Assembly: GCA_025450035.1 (NCBI GenBank)
Contig: JANWIF010000028.1
Coordinates: 1-32,484, forward strand
Reading direction: 5' to 3'
Origin: Gemmatimonadaceae bacterium
GTDB taxonomy: Bacteria > Gemmatimonadota > Gemmatimonadetes > Gemmatimonadales > Gemmatimonadaceae
DNA length: 32,484 nt
Part shown: positions 17,161 through 25,549 of the stretch, piece after piece
Layout of the letters: each line of letters starts with the position of its first letter
Position numbering within the stretch: the first letter of the stretch is position 1
Position numbers and translations under genes: made by a program
The notes under the pieces: model-generated
Databases searched by the model: none
Told to the model about the DNA's origin: nothing
What the model saw: only the letters and a program-made list of their open reading frames with translations

Positions 17161-18272
17161 CGCAGGAGCTCCAACGCCATGTCGGCCACGCGACCGGCCG
17201 CACCCGGGGAGCCCAGTTTCGCACGTACCCGTTCGAGTCCCGCCAGCTGCGCCTGCCGCTCCGGGCTCGAAGCGCGCAGCAATGGCGCGAGCGCGTCGGC
17301 CATCGCGTCCGGCCGCGCGGCGTCCTGGAGGAACTCTGGCGCGACTGTTTCGCCGGCCACCACGTTCACCAATCCGATACGCGGGATGGTGACCACGCGG
17401 CGCGCGATCGCGTAGCTCACGGCGCCGGTGCGATACGCCACCACGAGCGGGCATCCCGCGACGGCGGCCTCGAGTGTGGACGTGCCGCTCTTGGAGAGCG
17501 CCGCATCGGCGGCGCGCCACACGCGGAACGATGACTCGCGCACCAGCGGATAGTGTGACCGCGCCGCGTCGAGCGTGATGCCCGGCGCGCCGCTCACCAG
17601 AACGCGCAACCCCGGGACGCGTCCCTCGAGCAGGCGCGCGGTCGCCACGAAGCGATCGAGATGCCGCGCGATCTCCTGGTTGCGGCTCCCCGGGAACAGC
17701 GCCAACACCGGCGCATCGTCCGCTATGCCTAACGAGCGACGGGCGCCCGCGCGCGAGGGCATCGCGCCGGCCGTGTGGTCGAGCAGCGGATGCCCAACGA
17801 ACGTCGCATCCACGCCGTGTGTCCGAAGCAGCGGCTCCTCGAACGGCAGAATTACCGCCGCCCGGGTGACGGTCCGCGCCATCTCGCGCAGCCGGCCGGC
17901 GCCCCACGCCCACACCTGCGGGGTGATGTAATACAACACCGGCACGCCGGCCGCGCGCGCGGCCGCCGCCACCTTCAGGTTGAAACCGGGATAGTCCACC
18001 AACACGACCAGTCCCACGACGCCCGAGCGAAGCCGGTGCCGAAGCGACGAGAGCAGCGCGTAGTGGCGCGGCACGTGCTTCAGGACTTCCACGAAGCCCA
18101 TCACCGCCAACCGGTCCGTGTGTTCGAGCAGGGTCACCCCCGCCCGCTCCATGCGCGACCCGCCGACACCTACCAGGGCTACGCGCGGTGCGCGCTCGCG
18201 CAGCGCGGCGGCAACTCCGGACGCATGCCAGTCGCCGGACGTCTCGCCGGCGACGAACAACACCTCACGCAC
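17157..18272 (-). CDS. lpxB: lipid-A-disaccharide synthase LpxB
   Basis: LpxB, a GT-B (GT19) glycosyltransferase, condenses UDP-2,3-diacylglucosamine with lipid X to form the lipid A disaccharide. With the GTG start at 18272 the protein is 371 residues, the expected size, and begins VREVLFVAGETSGDWHASG, the family N-terminus. Later motifs include MGFVEVLKHVPRH, VDYPGFNLKVA, YYITPQVWAWG, FVGHPLLD, and the donor-site region SGTSTLEAAVAGCPLVVAYR. The frame is open a further 27 codons, but those residues are Arg-rich and unconserved. The GTG overlaps the upstream oxidoreductase stop by eight bases. Confidence 0.95.
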   Translation of the reverse strand: MREVLFVAGETSGDWHASGVAAALRERAPRVALVGVGGSRMERAGVTLLEHTDRLAVMGFVEVLKHVPRHYALLSSLRHRLRSGVVGLVVLVDYPGFNLKVAAAARAAGVPVLYYITPQVWAWGAGRLREMARTVTRAAVILPFEEPLLRTHGVDATFVGHPLLDHTAGAMPSRAGARRSLGIADDAPVLALFPGSRNQEIARHLDRFVATARLLEGRVPGLRVLVSGAPGITLDAARSHYPLVRESSFRVWRAADAALSKSGTSTLEAAVAGCPLVVAYRTGAVSYAIARRVVTIPRIGLVNVVAGETVAPEFLQDAARPDAMADALAPLLRASSPERQAQLAGLERVRAKLGSPGAAGRVADMALELLR

Positions 18273-19290
18273 CGGGCAGCCCCGCCAGCGACGGGAGCGA
18301 GGTCTCGATGGCGCGCATGATACGGAGCGCCAGCGCGAGCGCCTCCCGCCCATCCTCGCCGCTCACCAGCACCGGATGCCGCCCCTGCACGGCCGCGACA
18401 AAACTCTCGAATTCCAACCGCAGGGGCTCGCCCTCCGGCGCATCGAGCGAAACGTGCTCCATGAAATCCTCCAGCTGGCGCGGCGCGCTCGTGAGGGTGC
18501 TGAGATCGAGCTCATCGCGCAATCGGTAGAATTCCCCGCTGCCCTGGGCCAGGTCTAACGAGAGGTAGCCGCTGCGCTGGAAGATGCGAAGCTTGCGGAA
18601 CCGGTCGCGCGACACACGGCTGGAGGTGATGTTGGCCACCGCGCCCGTGTCGAAACGCAGCCTCGCATTGGCGATGTCCACCGACGGCGTCAACACGGGC
18701 ACGCCGGCGGCAGCCAGCTCCGTCACCTGCCCGCCCACAAGCGTGCGCACCAGATCGATGTCATGGATCATCAGATCGAGCACCACCGCGACCTCGGCGC
18801 CCCGCGGATTGAACGGCGCCAGCCGGTTACTCTCGACGAAACGCGGCTCGGCGATGTACGGCAACGCGCCGCGGATGGCGCGGTTGAAACGTTCTACGTG
18901 TCCGGTCTGCACAATGGCGCCGCTCTCCCGCGCCGCGGCCAACAGCTCGTCGGCCTCCTCGAGCGTGGAGGTGATCGGTTTCTCGATCAGCACGTGCACG
19001 CCGCGCTCGAGCGCGCGTTTGGCCACCGCGAAGTGGGCCGGCGTGGGGACCACGATCGTCACCGCATCCACTTGGTCCAGCAGCGCATCGAGCGAGCTCG
19101 CAGCGTGCACGCCTAACTCCGCGGCGACCCGCGCGGCACGCGCGGCATCGATCTCGTAGAATCCGGCGAGCGCGACCCCGCCCCCCCCCCACCCCACCCC
19201 CCCGTCCCCGTCCATGGCCCGCAGGAGGCGTACGTGATGATAGCCGAGGCTCCCGACGCCGACGACGCCAATGCGCGTGGCCTGACTCAC
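18265..19290 (-). CDS. Gfo/Idh/MocA family oxidoreductase within the lipid A cluster
   Basis: The 341-residue product starts RIGVVGVGSLGYHHVRLL, a Rossmann NAD(P)-binding loop. It has the family EKP motif in HVLIEKPITSTLEEADEL, and a C-terminal alpha/beta domain with DLMIHDIDLVRTL. Residues ~27-38 are an unusual glycine-rich insert encoded by long G tracts. Position between lpxA and lpxB recalls GnnA, which oxidises UDP-GlcNAc at C3 on the way to diamino sugar lipid A. The partner aminotransferase GnnB is not here, so the substrate is unproven. Start is GTG at 19290, overlapping the lpxA stop (GTGA). Confidence 0.88.
   Translation of the reverse strand: MSQATRIGVVGVGSLGYHHVRLLRAMDGDGGVGWGGGGVALAGFYEIDAARAARVAAELGVHAASSLDALLDQVDAVTIVVPTPAHFAVAKRALERGVHVLIEKPITSTLEEADELLAAARESGAIVQTGHVERFNRAIRGALPYIAEPRFVESNRLAPFNPRGAEVAVVLDLMIHDIDLVRTLVGGQVTELAAAGVPVLTPSVDIANARLRFDTGAVANITSSRVSRDRFRKLRIFQRSGYLSLDLAQGSGEFYRLRDELDLSTLTSAPRQLEDFMEHVSLDAPEGEPLRLEFESFVAAVQGRHPVLVSGEDGREALALALRIMRAIETSLPSLAGLPGA
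19176..19209 (-). repeat. G-tract cluster (five G runs of four or more) in the oxidoreductase gene
   Basis: On the coding strand, runs of 4, 7, 4, 10 and 4 G occur within 34 bases, separated by one or two bases. They encode the glycine-rich insert in the Rossmann domain. The tract satisfies G-quadruplex rules and contains a ten-base homopolymer prone to slippage. A one-base slip would destroy the reading frame near codon 35. Confidence 0.9.
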
Positions 19291-20063
19291 ATCACCACTC
19301 CCCGTCCGCTGCCATCCACGAACGACAGGAAATGCCGCACCTCGGGAAACATTTCCAACTCCTGCTGCGCCCGCTCCAACGCCTGCGTCACGTTGAGCTC
19401 CGACCGAAAGAACAAGCGGTACGCGCGCTTGAGCTCGCGCAACACGGCCGGATCGAAGTTCGCGCGCTGCAAGCCCACGCTGTTCAGACCATAGAGCTTT
19501 ACCGGATTCCCGACCGCCTTCAGATATGGCGGAATGTCCTTCGGCACGCGCGACGCGCCGCCGACGAAGCTGTGGGTGCCGATCCGCACGAATTGGTGCA
19601 CGGCCACGACGCCGGAGATGATCGCCCGATCCTCGACCGTCACGTGCCCCGCCAGTTGCGTGGCATTGCTGATGATCACGCCGTCGCCCAGATGGCAGTC
19701 GTGCGCCAGATGGACGTAGGTCATGAGGAAGCACTGCTTCCCCACGGTGGTTTTCCACGACTGCGCGGTGCCGCGGTTGATCGTGGTGTACTCGCGCACC
19801 ACCGTGCCGTCGCCAATCTCCACCGTGGTCGTTTCGCCCTGGAACTTGAGGTCCTGCGGATCGCCCCCGATCACCGACCCGATTCCGATCTTCACCCCCA
19901 CGCCTAACCGGACATGGTGTTCGAGCACCGCGTGCGGGGCAATCACGCATCCGTCGCCTAACACACAGTCCTCGCCGATCACCGCACCCGGACCCACCGA
20001 CACGTCGTCGCCGAGCTCCGCGTCAGGCGACACCACGGCCGACGGATGGATGCGCCGGCTCAT
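19287..20063 (-). CDS. lpxA: UDP-N-acetylglucosamine acyltransferase LpxA
   Basis: LpxA performs the first lipid A step, moving a 3-hydroxyacyl chain from ACP to UDP-GlcNAc in the cytosol. The 258-residue protein consists of hexapeptide repeats forming a left-handed beta helix, then a helical C-terminus (LRELKRAYRLFFRSELN). Catalytic H121 sits in VHLAHDCHLGD, and GGDPQDLKFQGE contacts substrate. The residue aligned with the E. coli acyl-ruler Gly173 is also glycine (G169), compatible with a long hydroxyacyl chain; the alignment is by eye. The ATG at 20063 overlaps the lpxC-fabZ stop (ATGA), which fixes the start. Confidence 0.96.
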   Translation of the reverse strand: MSRRIHPSAVVSPDAELGDDVSVGPGAVIGEDCVLGDGCVIAPHAVLEHHVRLGVGVKIGIGSVIGGDPQDLKFQGETTTVEIGDGTVVREYTTINRGTAQSWKTTVGKQCFLMTYVHLAHDCHLGDGVIISNATQLAGHVTVEDRAIISGVVAVHQFVRIGTHSFVGGASRVPKDIPPYLKAVGNPVKLYGLNSVGLQRANFDPAVLRELKRAYRLFFRSELNVTQALERAQQELEMFPEVRHFLSFVDGSGRGVVM

Positions 20064-21340
20064 CGATCCACGACCATCGCCGCCATGTCCGCTTCGCACA
20101 CCACGTCGCCGTCCACCTTGGCCAGGCCGCGCATCTTGCACACGCGTCCCCGGATCTGCACCATCGCCAACTCGAACCGGAGCTGGTCGCCGGGCCTCAC
20201 CGGTTTGCGCCACTTCACGTTGTCCAGCGACATGAAGTAGACGACCTTGTTCTCCGGCTCGTCGACCGCGCCCATGAGCAGCATGCCGCCCACTTGCGCC
20301 ATCGCCTCGATGATCAGCACGCCGGGCATGATCGGATGGCCGGGGAAATGCCCCTGAAAAAACGGCTCGTTGATCGTGACGTTCTTGATCCCCACGATCC
20401 GCTTCCGCGGGTCCATCTCGAGGATACGATCCACGAGCAGAAACGGGTAGCGGTGGGGCAGCACCTTCATGATGTCCTCGATCCCAAGCATCCGCGTCTC
20501 TCCTTCCCTGTCGGCCCGAGTGACCATCTGCTGCACGAGCGTCACCGTGCCGCGGTGACTTGGCTTCACCGCGATCACACGCGCCCGCACGCGGGCGCCG
20601 GCCAACGCCAGGTCGCCCACGCAGTCCATTGTCTTGTGACGCACAAATTCGTCGGCCCAACGCAATGACGAGTCCACGAGACCGGTCTCATCCAGCACCA
20701 GCGCGTTCGCCGTCGATGCGCCGCGAATCAACCCCATCCGGTGCAGCATCTCCACCTCGCGCACGAAGCCGAACGTGCGCGCCGGCGCCAGCTCGCGCGC
20801 GAACGCGTCCGGCGTCACGGCCATGTCGTACGTCTGCCGCCCGATCAGCGGGTGCGGAAAATCGATCGTCACTTTGAGCGACAACGATGGCGCTGGCCAC
20901 ACCTCGTACGTCGACTCACCGCACGTCACCTTGAGCGGGCTGGTTACGGCGAGATACTGCACGGTCCCCGGACGGTCGGCAATCCCCGCTCGCGCCAACG
21001 CCTCGAAGTACGGCGCGGCGCTGCCATCCAGAATCGGCGGTTCCGATGCATCGAGATCGATGAACAGATCATCGATCTCGTGCGCCGATACCGCCGCCAG
21101 CACGTGCTCCACCGTGTGCAGCGAACACTCCCCCGAACCCAATTGCGTCCGGCGGTCGCTCAGCACCGCGTGCTCCACACGCGCCGGGATGTGCGGCTGT
21201 CCCGCAAGATCGATGCGGCGAAACACGATGCCCGTGTTCGCGTCGGCGGGACGGAAGGTAAGCCGACATCGCTCGCCCAAGTGCAGCCCGACCCCGTCGA
21301 GCGACACCTCCGCGGCGATCGAATGGCGCCGGTCGCTCAC
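20060..21340 (-). CDS. lpxC: bifunctional LpxC deacetylase / FabZ dehydratase fusion
   Basis: Residues 1 to ~275 are LpxC, the zinc deacetylase that commits UDP-3-O-acyl-GlcNAc to lipid A. Zinc ligands are visible as H79 in SLHTVEHV and as H235 and D239 in [10 protein letters not shown]. Residues ~285-426 are FabZ, the 3-hydroxyacyl-ACP dehydratase, starting [20 protein letters not shown], with catalytic H331 and E345 in [19 protein letters not shown]. The fusion couples enzymes competing for 3-hydroxyacyl-ACP. It is typical of Bacteroidota/Chlorobi and related phyla. The start is GTG and overlaps the lpxD stop (GTGA). The 426-residue length fits a full fusion without truncation. Confidence 0.97.
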   Translation of the reverse strand: MSDRRHSIAAEVSLDGVGLHLGERCRLTFRPADANTGIVFRRIDLAGQPHIPARVEHAVLSDRRTQLGSGECSLHTVEHVLAAVSAHEIDDLFIDLDASEPPILDGSAAPYFEALARAGIADRPGTVQYLAVTSPLKVTCGESTYEVWPAPSLSLKVTIDFPHPLIGRQTYDMAVTPDAFARELAPARTFGFVREVEMLHRMGLIRGASTANALVLDETGLVDSSLRWADEFVRHKTMDCVGDLALAGARVRARVIAVKPSHRGTVTLVQQMVTRADREGETRMLGIEDIMKVLPHRYPFLLVDRILEMDPRKRIVGIKNVTINEPFFQGHFPGHPIMPGVLIIEAMAQVGGMLLMGAVDEPENKVVYFMSLDNVKWRKPVRPGDQLRFELAMVQIRGRVCKMRGLAKVDGDVVCEADMAAMVVDR

Positions 21341-22398
21341 ACGCCCGCGTTCGCGAGCATCTTCTCGATGCGCCGTATCAGACCCGATAACCTGAACAGC
21401 GCAGCATGCGCGCGCAGTGCTTCATTATGCGGACGCGCGGGATAGCCGGACCACGTTTCACCGGCCGGGATGTCGCCGAACACTCCCGCCTGCGCGGCCA
21501 GTCGCGCCCCATCGCCAATCGTATGGTGCCCACTCACGCCCACCTGCCCCGCGAGAACGCACCCATCGCCGATGTGTACCGACCCGGCAATGCCCACCTG
21601 CGCCATGATCAGGCACAGGCGCCCGATGCGCACGTTGTGCGCGACGTGCACCAGATTGTCGATCTTGGTTCCAGCGCCGATCACGGTGTCATCCACACTG
21701 CCGCGATCGATCGTGGAGTTGGCGCCGATCTCCACATCGTCGCCCAGCACGCACCGCCCCACGTGCGGGATCTTGCGGTGCTCGCCCTCCGCGAACACAT
21801 ACCCGAAGCCGTCGGACGCCAGGCGCGCGCCAGCATGGACCCGCACGCGGCGCCCCAACATCGCACCCGGGTAGAGCGTCACGCCATCTGCCACCCAACA
21901 ATCGGCATCCACCGTCACACCCGCGCCCACTGACACGTGCGCGCCGATCACCGCGTCGTCGCCTAACTGTGCGCCATCGCCGATCACCGTGTACGCGCCA
22001 ACGGCGACGTTGCGGCCAAGTCGCGCGCCGCGGCCGATGATCGCGGTCGGATGAACACCCGTCGCACGCGGCGGCGCCGGATACAGCTCCGGCAGCACGC
22101 GCAGCATCGCCTCGAGCGGCTGCGCCACCACGACCCGAGATCCCACAGCACTCGGCGCGTCGGCCAGTTCGGGCGCAACGAGCACCACCCCGGCGCGCGT
22201 GTGCTCGAAGAGCGCTGTGTATCGCGGCAGCGCCAGAAAACTCAGGTCGTCGCTGGTGGCGCGATCCAACGGAGCCACCCCGCGCACGCGCGCCGTCCCT
22301 TCGCCGCGGACCGTACCACCCACCAGACGCGCTATCGCTTCGGCGGTGAGAGAAGGACTCTCACCGCCGAAGTGCGTGCGCTGGGAGTCCGACGGCAT
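21337..22398 (-). CDS. lpxD: UDP-3-O-(3-hydroxyacyl)glucosamine N-acyltransferase LpxD
   Basis: LpxD adds the second (amide-linked) 3-hydroxyacyl chain to the lipid A precursor. The 353-residue product has the N-terminal uridine-binding domain ([12 protein letters not shown], then [18 protein letters not shown]). A long run of hexapeptide repeats follows, with the catalytic His in [12 protein letters not shown], then a C-terminal helix ([13 protein letters not shown]). The first ~16 residues precede the conserved start and are encoded partly by a perfect inverted repeat. The ATG overlaps the skp stop by one base (TAATG). Encoding lpxD apart from lpxA by only the lpxC-fabZ gene is the usual lipid A operon arrangement. 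Confidence 0.96.
   Translation of the reverse strand: MPSDSQRTHFGGESPSLTAEAIARLVGGTVRGEGTARVRGVAPLDRATSDDLSFLALPRYTALFEHTRAGVVLVAPELADAPSAVGSRVVVAQPLEAMLRVLPELYPAPPRATGVHPTAIIGRGARLGRNVAVGAYTVIGDGAQLGDDAVIGAHVSVGAGVTVDADCWVADGVTLYPGAMLGRRVRVHAGARLASDGFGYVFAEGEHRKIPHVGRCVLGDDVEIGANSTIDRGSVDDTVIGAGTKIDNLVHVAHNVRIGRLCLIMAQVGIAGSVHIGDGCVLAGQVGVSGHHTIGDGARLAAQAGVFGDIPAGETWSGYPARPHNEALRAHAALFRLSGLIRRIEKMLANAGV
22338..22372. repeat. perfect 15-bp inverted repeat in the 5' coding region of lpxD
   Basis: CTTCGGCGGTGAGAG (22338-22352) is followed by a 5-nt loop (22353-22357) and its exact reverse complement (22358-22372). In the mRNA this forms a very stable stem covering roughly codons 9-20 of lpxD. 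There is no U tract, so a simple terminator is unlikely. It could restrain ribosome entry or RNA decay, or be a protein binding site. Confidence 0.85.
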
Positions 22399-23054
22399 TA
22401 CTGGGTGTCTGGCGTCTGCGGCCGAGCGGCGCCCGTTGGCTTATCGGTGGGACCCGCCGGCTTTGTCGGCGGCGCAGGGCTCGGCGGGGTCGCGGCCGTC
22501 GGAGGAGCGGTCTTGAGCCGCGCGATCACCTTGTCGGTGATGTCCAGCGTCGAGTCGGCCGCGACCACAACGCCAGCCTGATTGCCGGCGTCGAAGACCA
22601 TGGCGTAACCGTCCTCGGCGCGAATCTGCTCGATCACCTTGTTGATCTGCTGCATGATCGGCCGCATTACCTCCGCCTGACGCTGCTGTGCCTGCTGCTC
22701 CAGCTGGGAGACGCGCTGCTGGTACTGGCTCTCCTTGGTCTGAATGTCCTTCTGCCGGGCTGCTTTCGCCGTGGGGCTCAGCGTCGGCTCGGCCTTGTTG
22801 TATGCGGCCACGATAACGTTCAGCGAGTCCCCCATCTTCTGCACCTCGGCGCGATACGCCTCCATCTCCTTCTGCATCTGCGCCTCGGCCTCAGTCCGTC
22901 CTGGAACCTGGGCGAAGATCTTCTGCGAGTTCACGAAGGCGATTTTGAGACCACCCGCCGCCGCCGCCACGCTGCCGCCTTGCGCTACCGCAGCTCCAGC
23001 CATAACTGTCGAGATCGCCAGCGCTCCGAGCGCGGCACAAACGAACGAACGCAT
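22398..23054 (-). CDS. skp: OmpH/Skp family periplasmic chaperone
   Basis: Skp holds unfolded outer-membrane proteins in the periplasm on their way to BamA. With the ATG at 23054 ([10 protein letters not shown]) the product is 218 residues. It has a signal peptide ending near AGAAVAQ, a beta strand [17 protein letters not shown], a long Gln/Glu/Lys-rich coiled coil (about residues 55-140), and the returning segment YAMVFDAGN. The last ~35 residues form a Pro/Thr/Ala tail not typical of E. coli Skp. A good GGAG ribosome binding site sits five bases before this ATG and only 11 bp separate it from bamA, which decides against the longer start at 23102. Confidence 0.93.
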   Translation of the reverse strand: MRSFVCAALGALAISTVMAGAAVAQGGSVAAAAGGLKIAFVNSQKIFAQVPGRTEAEAQMQKEMEAYRAEVQKMGDSLNVIVAAYNKAEPTLSPTAKAARQKDIQTKESQYQQRVSQLEQQAQQRQAEVMRPIMQQINKVIEQIRAEDGYAMVFDAGNQAGVVVAADSTLDITDKVIARLKTAPPTAATPPSPAPPTKPAGPTDKPTGAARPQTPDTQ

Positions 23055-23065
23055 TGTGGCTCCGG

Positions 23066-25471
23066 TTAGAAAATTTGTCCGAGCTTGAAGTGCAGTTGCC
23101 ATTTCGGGTCGGGGCGACCGAACGAGTCGATCCGATCAAATCCATATCCCCAATCGAGCCCCAACGGACCGAGCGGCGTCACGATCGCCACGCCTAACCC
23201 AGCGCCGCGGAACAACCGTGTCGGATCGAAATCGCGCGGGCTGTCGTACACGTTGCCTGCGTCGTAGAACAGGTCCGCGTACAACATTGAGTTGAAGCGT
23301 ACGCCCAACTCCGCGGTGGTGCTGAAAAAGGCATTCCCGAACGATTGCACCGTGGCGTTGCTGTTGGTGCCCGGGACGAAGCCGGACGGGGTGATGGAGA
23401 ACTCCTCGTATCCGCGCAGCTCTTCGCCGTACTGCGTACCTCCCATGGCAAACTTCTGGGAGTAGAAGAACGGTCCCGCGTTGCCAAACAGCATGCCAGC
23501 CCGGGCCGTGAGTCCGAACACCAGCTTCATCGCCTGCGATCCCGGCTTCTCGCCACCCCACTCGCCGAGCGTCGCATAGTTACGCAACTCGGTGGTGTAG
23601 CGCTGGAAGCTGGAGGATCCACCCAGCGGGCCGCCGTTGAACTGCGCGGTAATGGTGCGCATCGAACCCGCCGATGGGAACGGGAGATCGATCCGGTTAT
23701 CGTGCGTCAGCTGGAAGCCGATCGTCGAGCGAATGTGCTGATTGGTGTCGACCGTCGTATCGCGACTGGCCAATCCACCGGTAAAACGCACAGCCTCAGC
23801 ACCATACGAGATGAACAACCTCGTGTACGGCGACCCGTGCACCGGAAAACCGAACTGCATCGACCCACCGGACGACTTGCTCTGCCCGAGATCGGCGATG
23901 AGGTAGCGCGAATAGGTGCTGTACGCCGTGACCGTCGCCGACGTGCGCGATTGGCGCACCGCGGGATCGGTGTAGCTGAGCTGGAAGTCATTCACGTACT
24001 TCCCGTACTGCCATTGCACCGATGCGCGCTTGCACAGCCCAAACAAATTCGGCTGATCGAGTCCGATGAATCCACCGAGCCCGGTTCCTTCGCCGACCGA
24101 TGCGCCGAAGTTCACGCTCCCGGTGTGCTTCTCCTTCAGGTGAAAGATCACGTCTACGTCGCCCTTGTCGTTGGCCGGCTTCGTGTCCGGCGGCGGCAGT
24201 GGCGAGTCGAAGAAGCCGAGGTTCTGGATGTTCTGATAGCTGCGAATGAGACGATCCTGACTGAATACGTCTCCCGGAACGATGACCAACGCATCGCGAA
24301 TGCACTGCTCCGACGTGTAGTCGTTTCCGGCGATGTCGATCCTGTTGATCGTAGCCGGCGTTTTCTCATCGATCTCCCACCGGAGGTTGACCGTGGGCAC
24401 CGCGTCCTTGCCCATCACACGCTCGACCACCGGCCGGATCGTCGCGTAGATGTACCCTTCGTTCGCGTACGCGGTGTGCAGCTTGGTCGTCGCGTCGTCC
24501 CACGCGTTGGCGTCGAACAGGTTCTGATCCGAGGTGTCCTTGCTACTGAACAACCCTTTCACCTTCTCGCCGATCGACGGGGTGTGCGCATGAAACGGAT
24601 AATATCGGTCGATGTCGGTCGTGGAGAAGTGCCGATTGCCGACGACCTCGAACGTGCCAATGCGATATCGCGGACCTTCCTTCACGTGAACCTGGACTAA
24701 CGCCTTCCCGTTGCTCTTGTCGACGATCAGCGTGTCCTGCAAAATCTGGAAATCGATGAACCCGGTGCTGGTGTACAGCTTGGGAATCTGGTCCGTCAGG
24801 TCGGACTGAAACTTTTCCTGATCGAACTCTCCTTTCTGCCAAAACCAGAAGCCCTCAGGCTTGGTCTTCATCGCCGCCACGACGTCCTTCTCCGGAAGCT
24901 GCTTGTCGCCGGCGATGTCCACGCCCGAAATCGCGAGCCGCCGCCCCTCGTCGATTTTGAAGATGACGTTTGTGAAACCGTTGGACACGGTACTTTCCGG
25001 CTTCACCGAGGCCAGATAGTACCCCTTCGCCTCGTAGAGCGAATCGATTCGCGTAACGGCCTTGGCGACCAGCGCGGGATCGAGGGGCTTTCCCGACAGC
25101 AGTTCGATCTTGTCGCGTAACGTCCCCTCCGACACGACGTTTTCGCCTTCCACCGAGTAGTGCCCGAGCAACGGGCGCTCGCTGACGGTGAAGATCACGC
25201 TGGCCTTTTGGTTTTCCTCGATACGACACGACATCTGGACGTTGTCAAACTGTCCAGTGGCGTACAGGTTGCGTATGGCGCGTTGTAACACGCGGAAGTT
25301 GAGTGTGTCCCCTGTTGTGATCCCGATATCCGCGAGCACCGTGGACGTCGTCACACGGCTGTTGCCGCGGATGAGCACGGAATCTGGAGTGGCGCACGGG
25401 CCCGGGGCTTGGGCCCGCGCCCCGGCGCTCACAAATGCGAGGGCGAGCGGGAGGGCAAAAAGTCGTGACAT
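23066..25471 (-). CDS. bamA: outer membrane protein assembly factor BamA
   Basis: BamA is the Omp85 barrel that inserts beta-barrel proteins into the outer membrane. The 801-residue product has a signal peptide (cleavage near AGARAQA). The POTRA repeats follow over about residues 30-440, for example IRGNSRVTTSTVLADIGI, FSVSERPLLGHYSVEGE-type and FEVVGNRHFSTTDIDRYY segments. A C-terminal barrel ends in LHFKLGQIF with the terminal Phe expected of outer-membrane proteins. The L6 loop motif appears as ELRGYEEFS (VRGF type). No Shine-Dalgarno sequence precedes the ATG, and only 19 bases separate it from the upstream terminator stem. Confidence 0.96.
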   Translation of the reverse strand: MSRLFALPLALAFVSAGARAQAPGPCATPDSVLIRGNSRVTTSTVLADIGITTGDTLNFRVLQRAIRNLYATGQFDNVQMSCRIEENQKASVIFTVSERPLLGHYSVEGENVVSEGTLRDKIELLSGKPLDPALVAKAVTRIDSLYEAKGYYLASVKPESTVSNGFTNVIFKIDEGRRLAISGVDIAGDKQLPEKDVVAAMKTKPEGFWFWQKGEFDQEKFQSDLTDQIPKLYTSTGFIDFQILQDTLIVDKSNGKALVQVHVKEGPRYRIGTFEVVGNRHFSTTDIDRYYPFHAHTPSIGEKVKGLFSSKDTSDQNLFDANAWDDATTKLHTAYANEGYIYATIRPVVERVMGKDAVPTVNLRWEIDEKTPATINRIDIAGNDYTSEQCIRDALVIVPGDVFSQDRLIRSYQNIQNLGFFDSPLPPPDTKPANDKGDVDVIFHLKEKHTGSVNFGASVGEGTGLGGFIGLDQPNLFGLCKRASVQWQYGKYVNDFQLSYTDPAVRQSRTSATVTAYSTYSRYLIADLGQSKSSGGSMQFGFPVHGSPYTRLFISYGAEAVRFTGGLASRDTTVDTNQHIRSTIGFQLTHDNRIDLPFPSAGSMRTITAQFNGGPLGGSSSFQRYTTELRNYATLGEWGGEKPGSQAMKLVFGLTARAGMLFGNAGPFFYSQKFAMGGTQYGEELRGYEEFSITPSGFVPGTNSNATVQSFGNAFFSTTAELGVRFNSMLYADLFYDAGNVYDSPRDFDPTRLFRGAGLGVAIVTPLGPLGLDWGYGFDRIDSFGRPDPKWQLHFKLGQIF

Positions 25472-25490
25472 GGCCTATAAGATACACACG
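25472..25490 (-). promoter_or_regulatory. bamA: weak candidate -10 element for bamA
   Basis: TATCTT (25479-25484, minus strand) lies seven bases before the bamA ATG, so a start at normal distance would give a leaderless or nearly leaderless mRNA. No convincing -35 hexamer is visible, because the terminator stem occupies that position. Read-through from clpC is the alternative. Confidence 0.25.
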
Positions 25491-25528
25491 AAACGGCGGA
25501 ATGCCCCATTAAGGGCATCCCGCCGTTT
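25491..25528 (-). terminator. intrinsic-type hairpin after clpC
   Basis: AAACGGCGG-A-ATGCCC (25491-25506) pairs with GGGCAT-C-CCGCCGTTT (25513-25528): a 16-bp stem with one mismatch and a 6-nt loop. It starts 22 bases after the clpC stop. The stem ends in A/T pairs followed by short T-rich sequence on both strands, so it could work in either direction. Confidence 0.8.
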
Positions 25529-25549
25529 CTTTATGGTCCGGCTTTGGGA

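Noticed and set aside
23345-24700. Plus-strand open frame antisense to bamA
   Set aside because: It is a shadow of the conserved BamA coding sequence with biased, motif-free translation.
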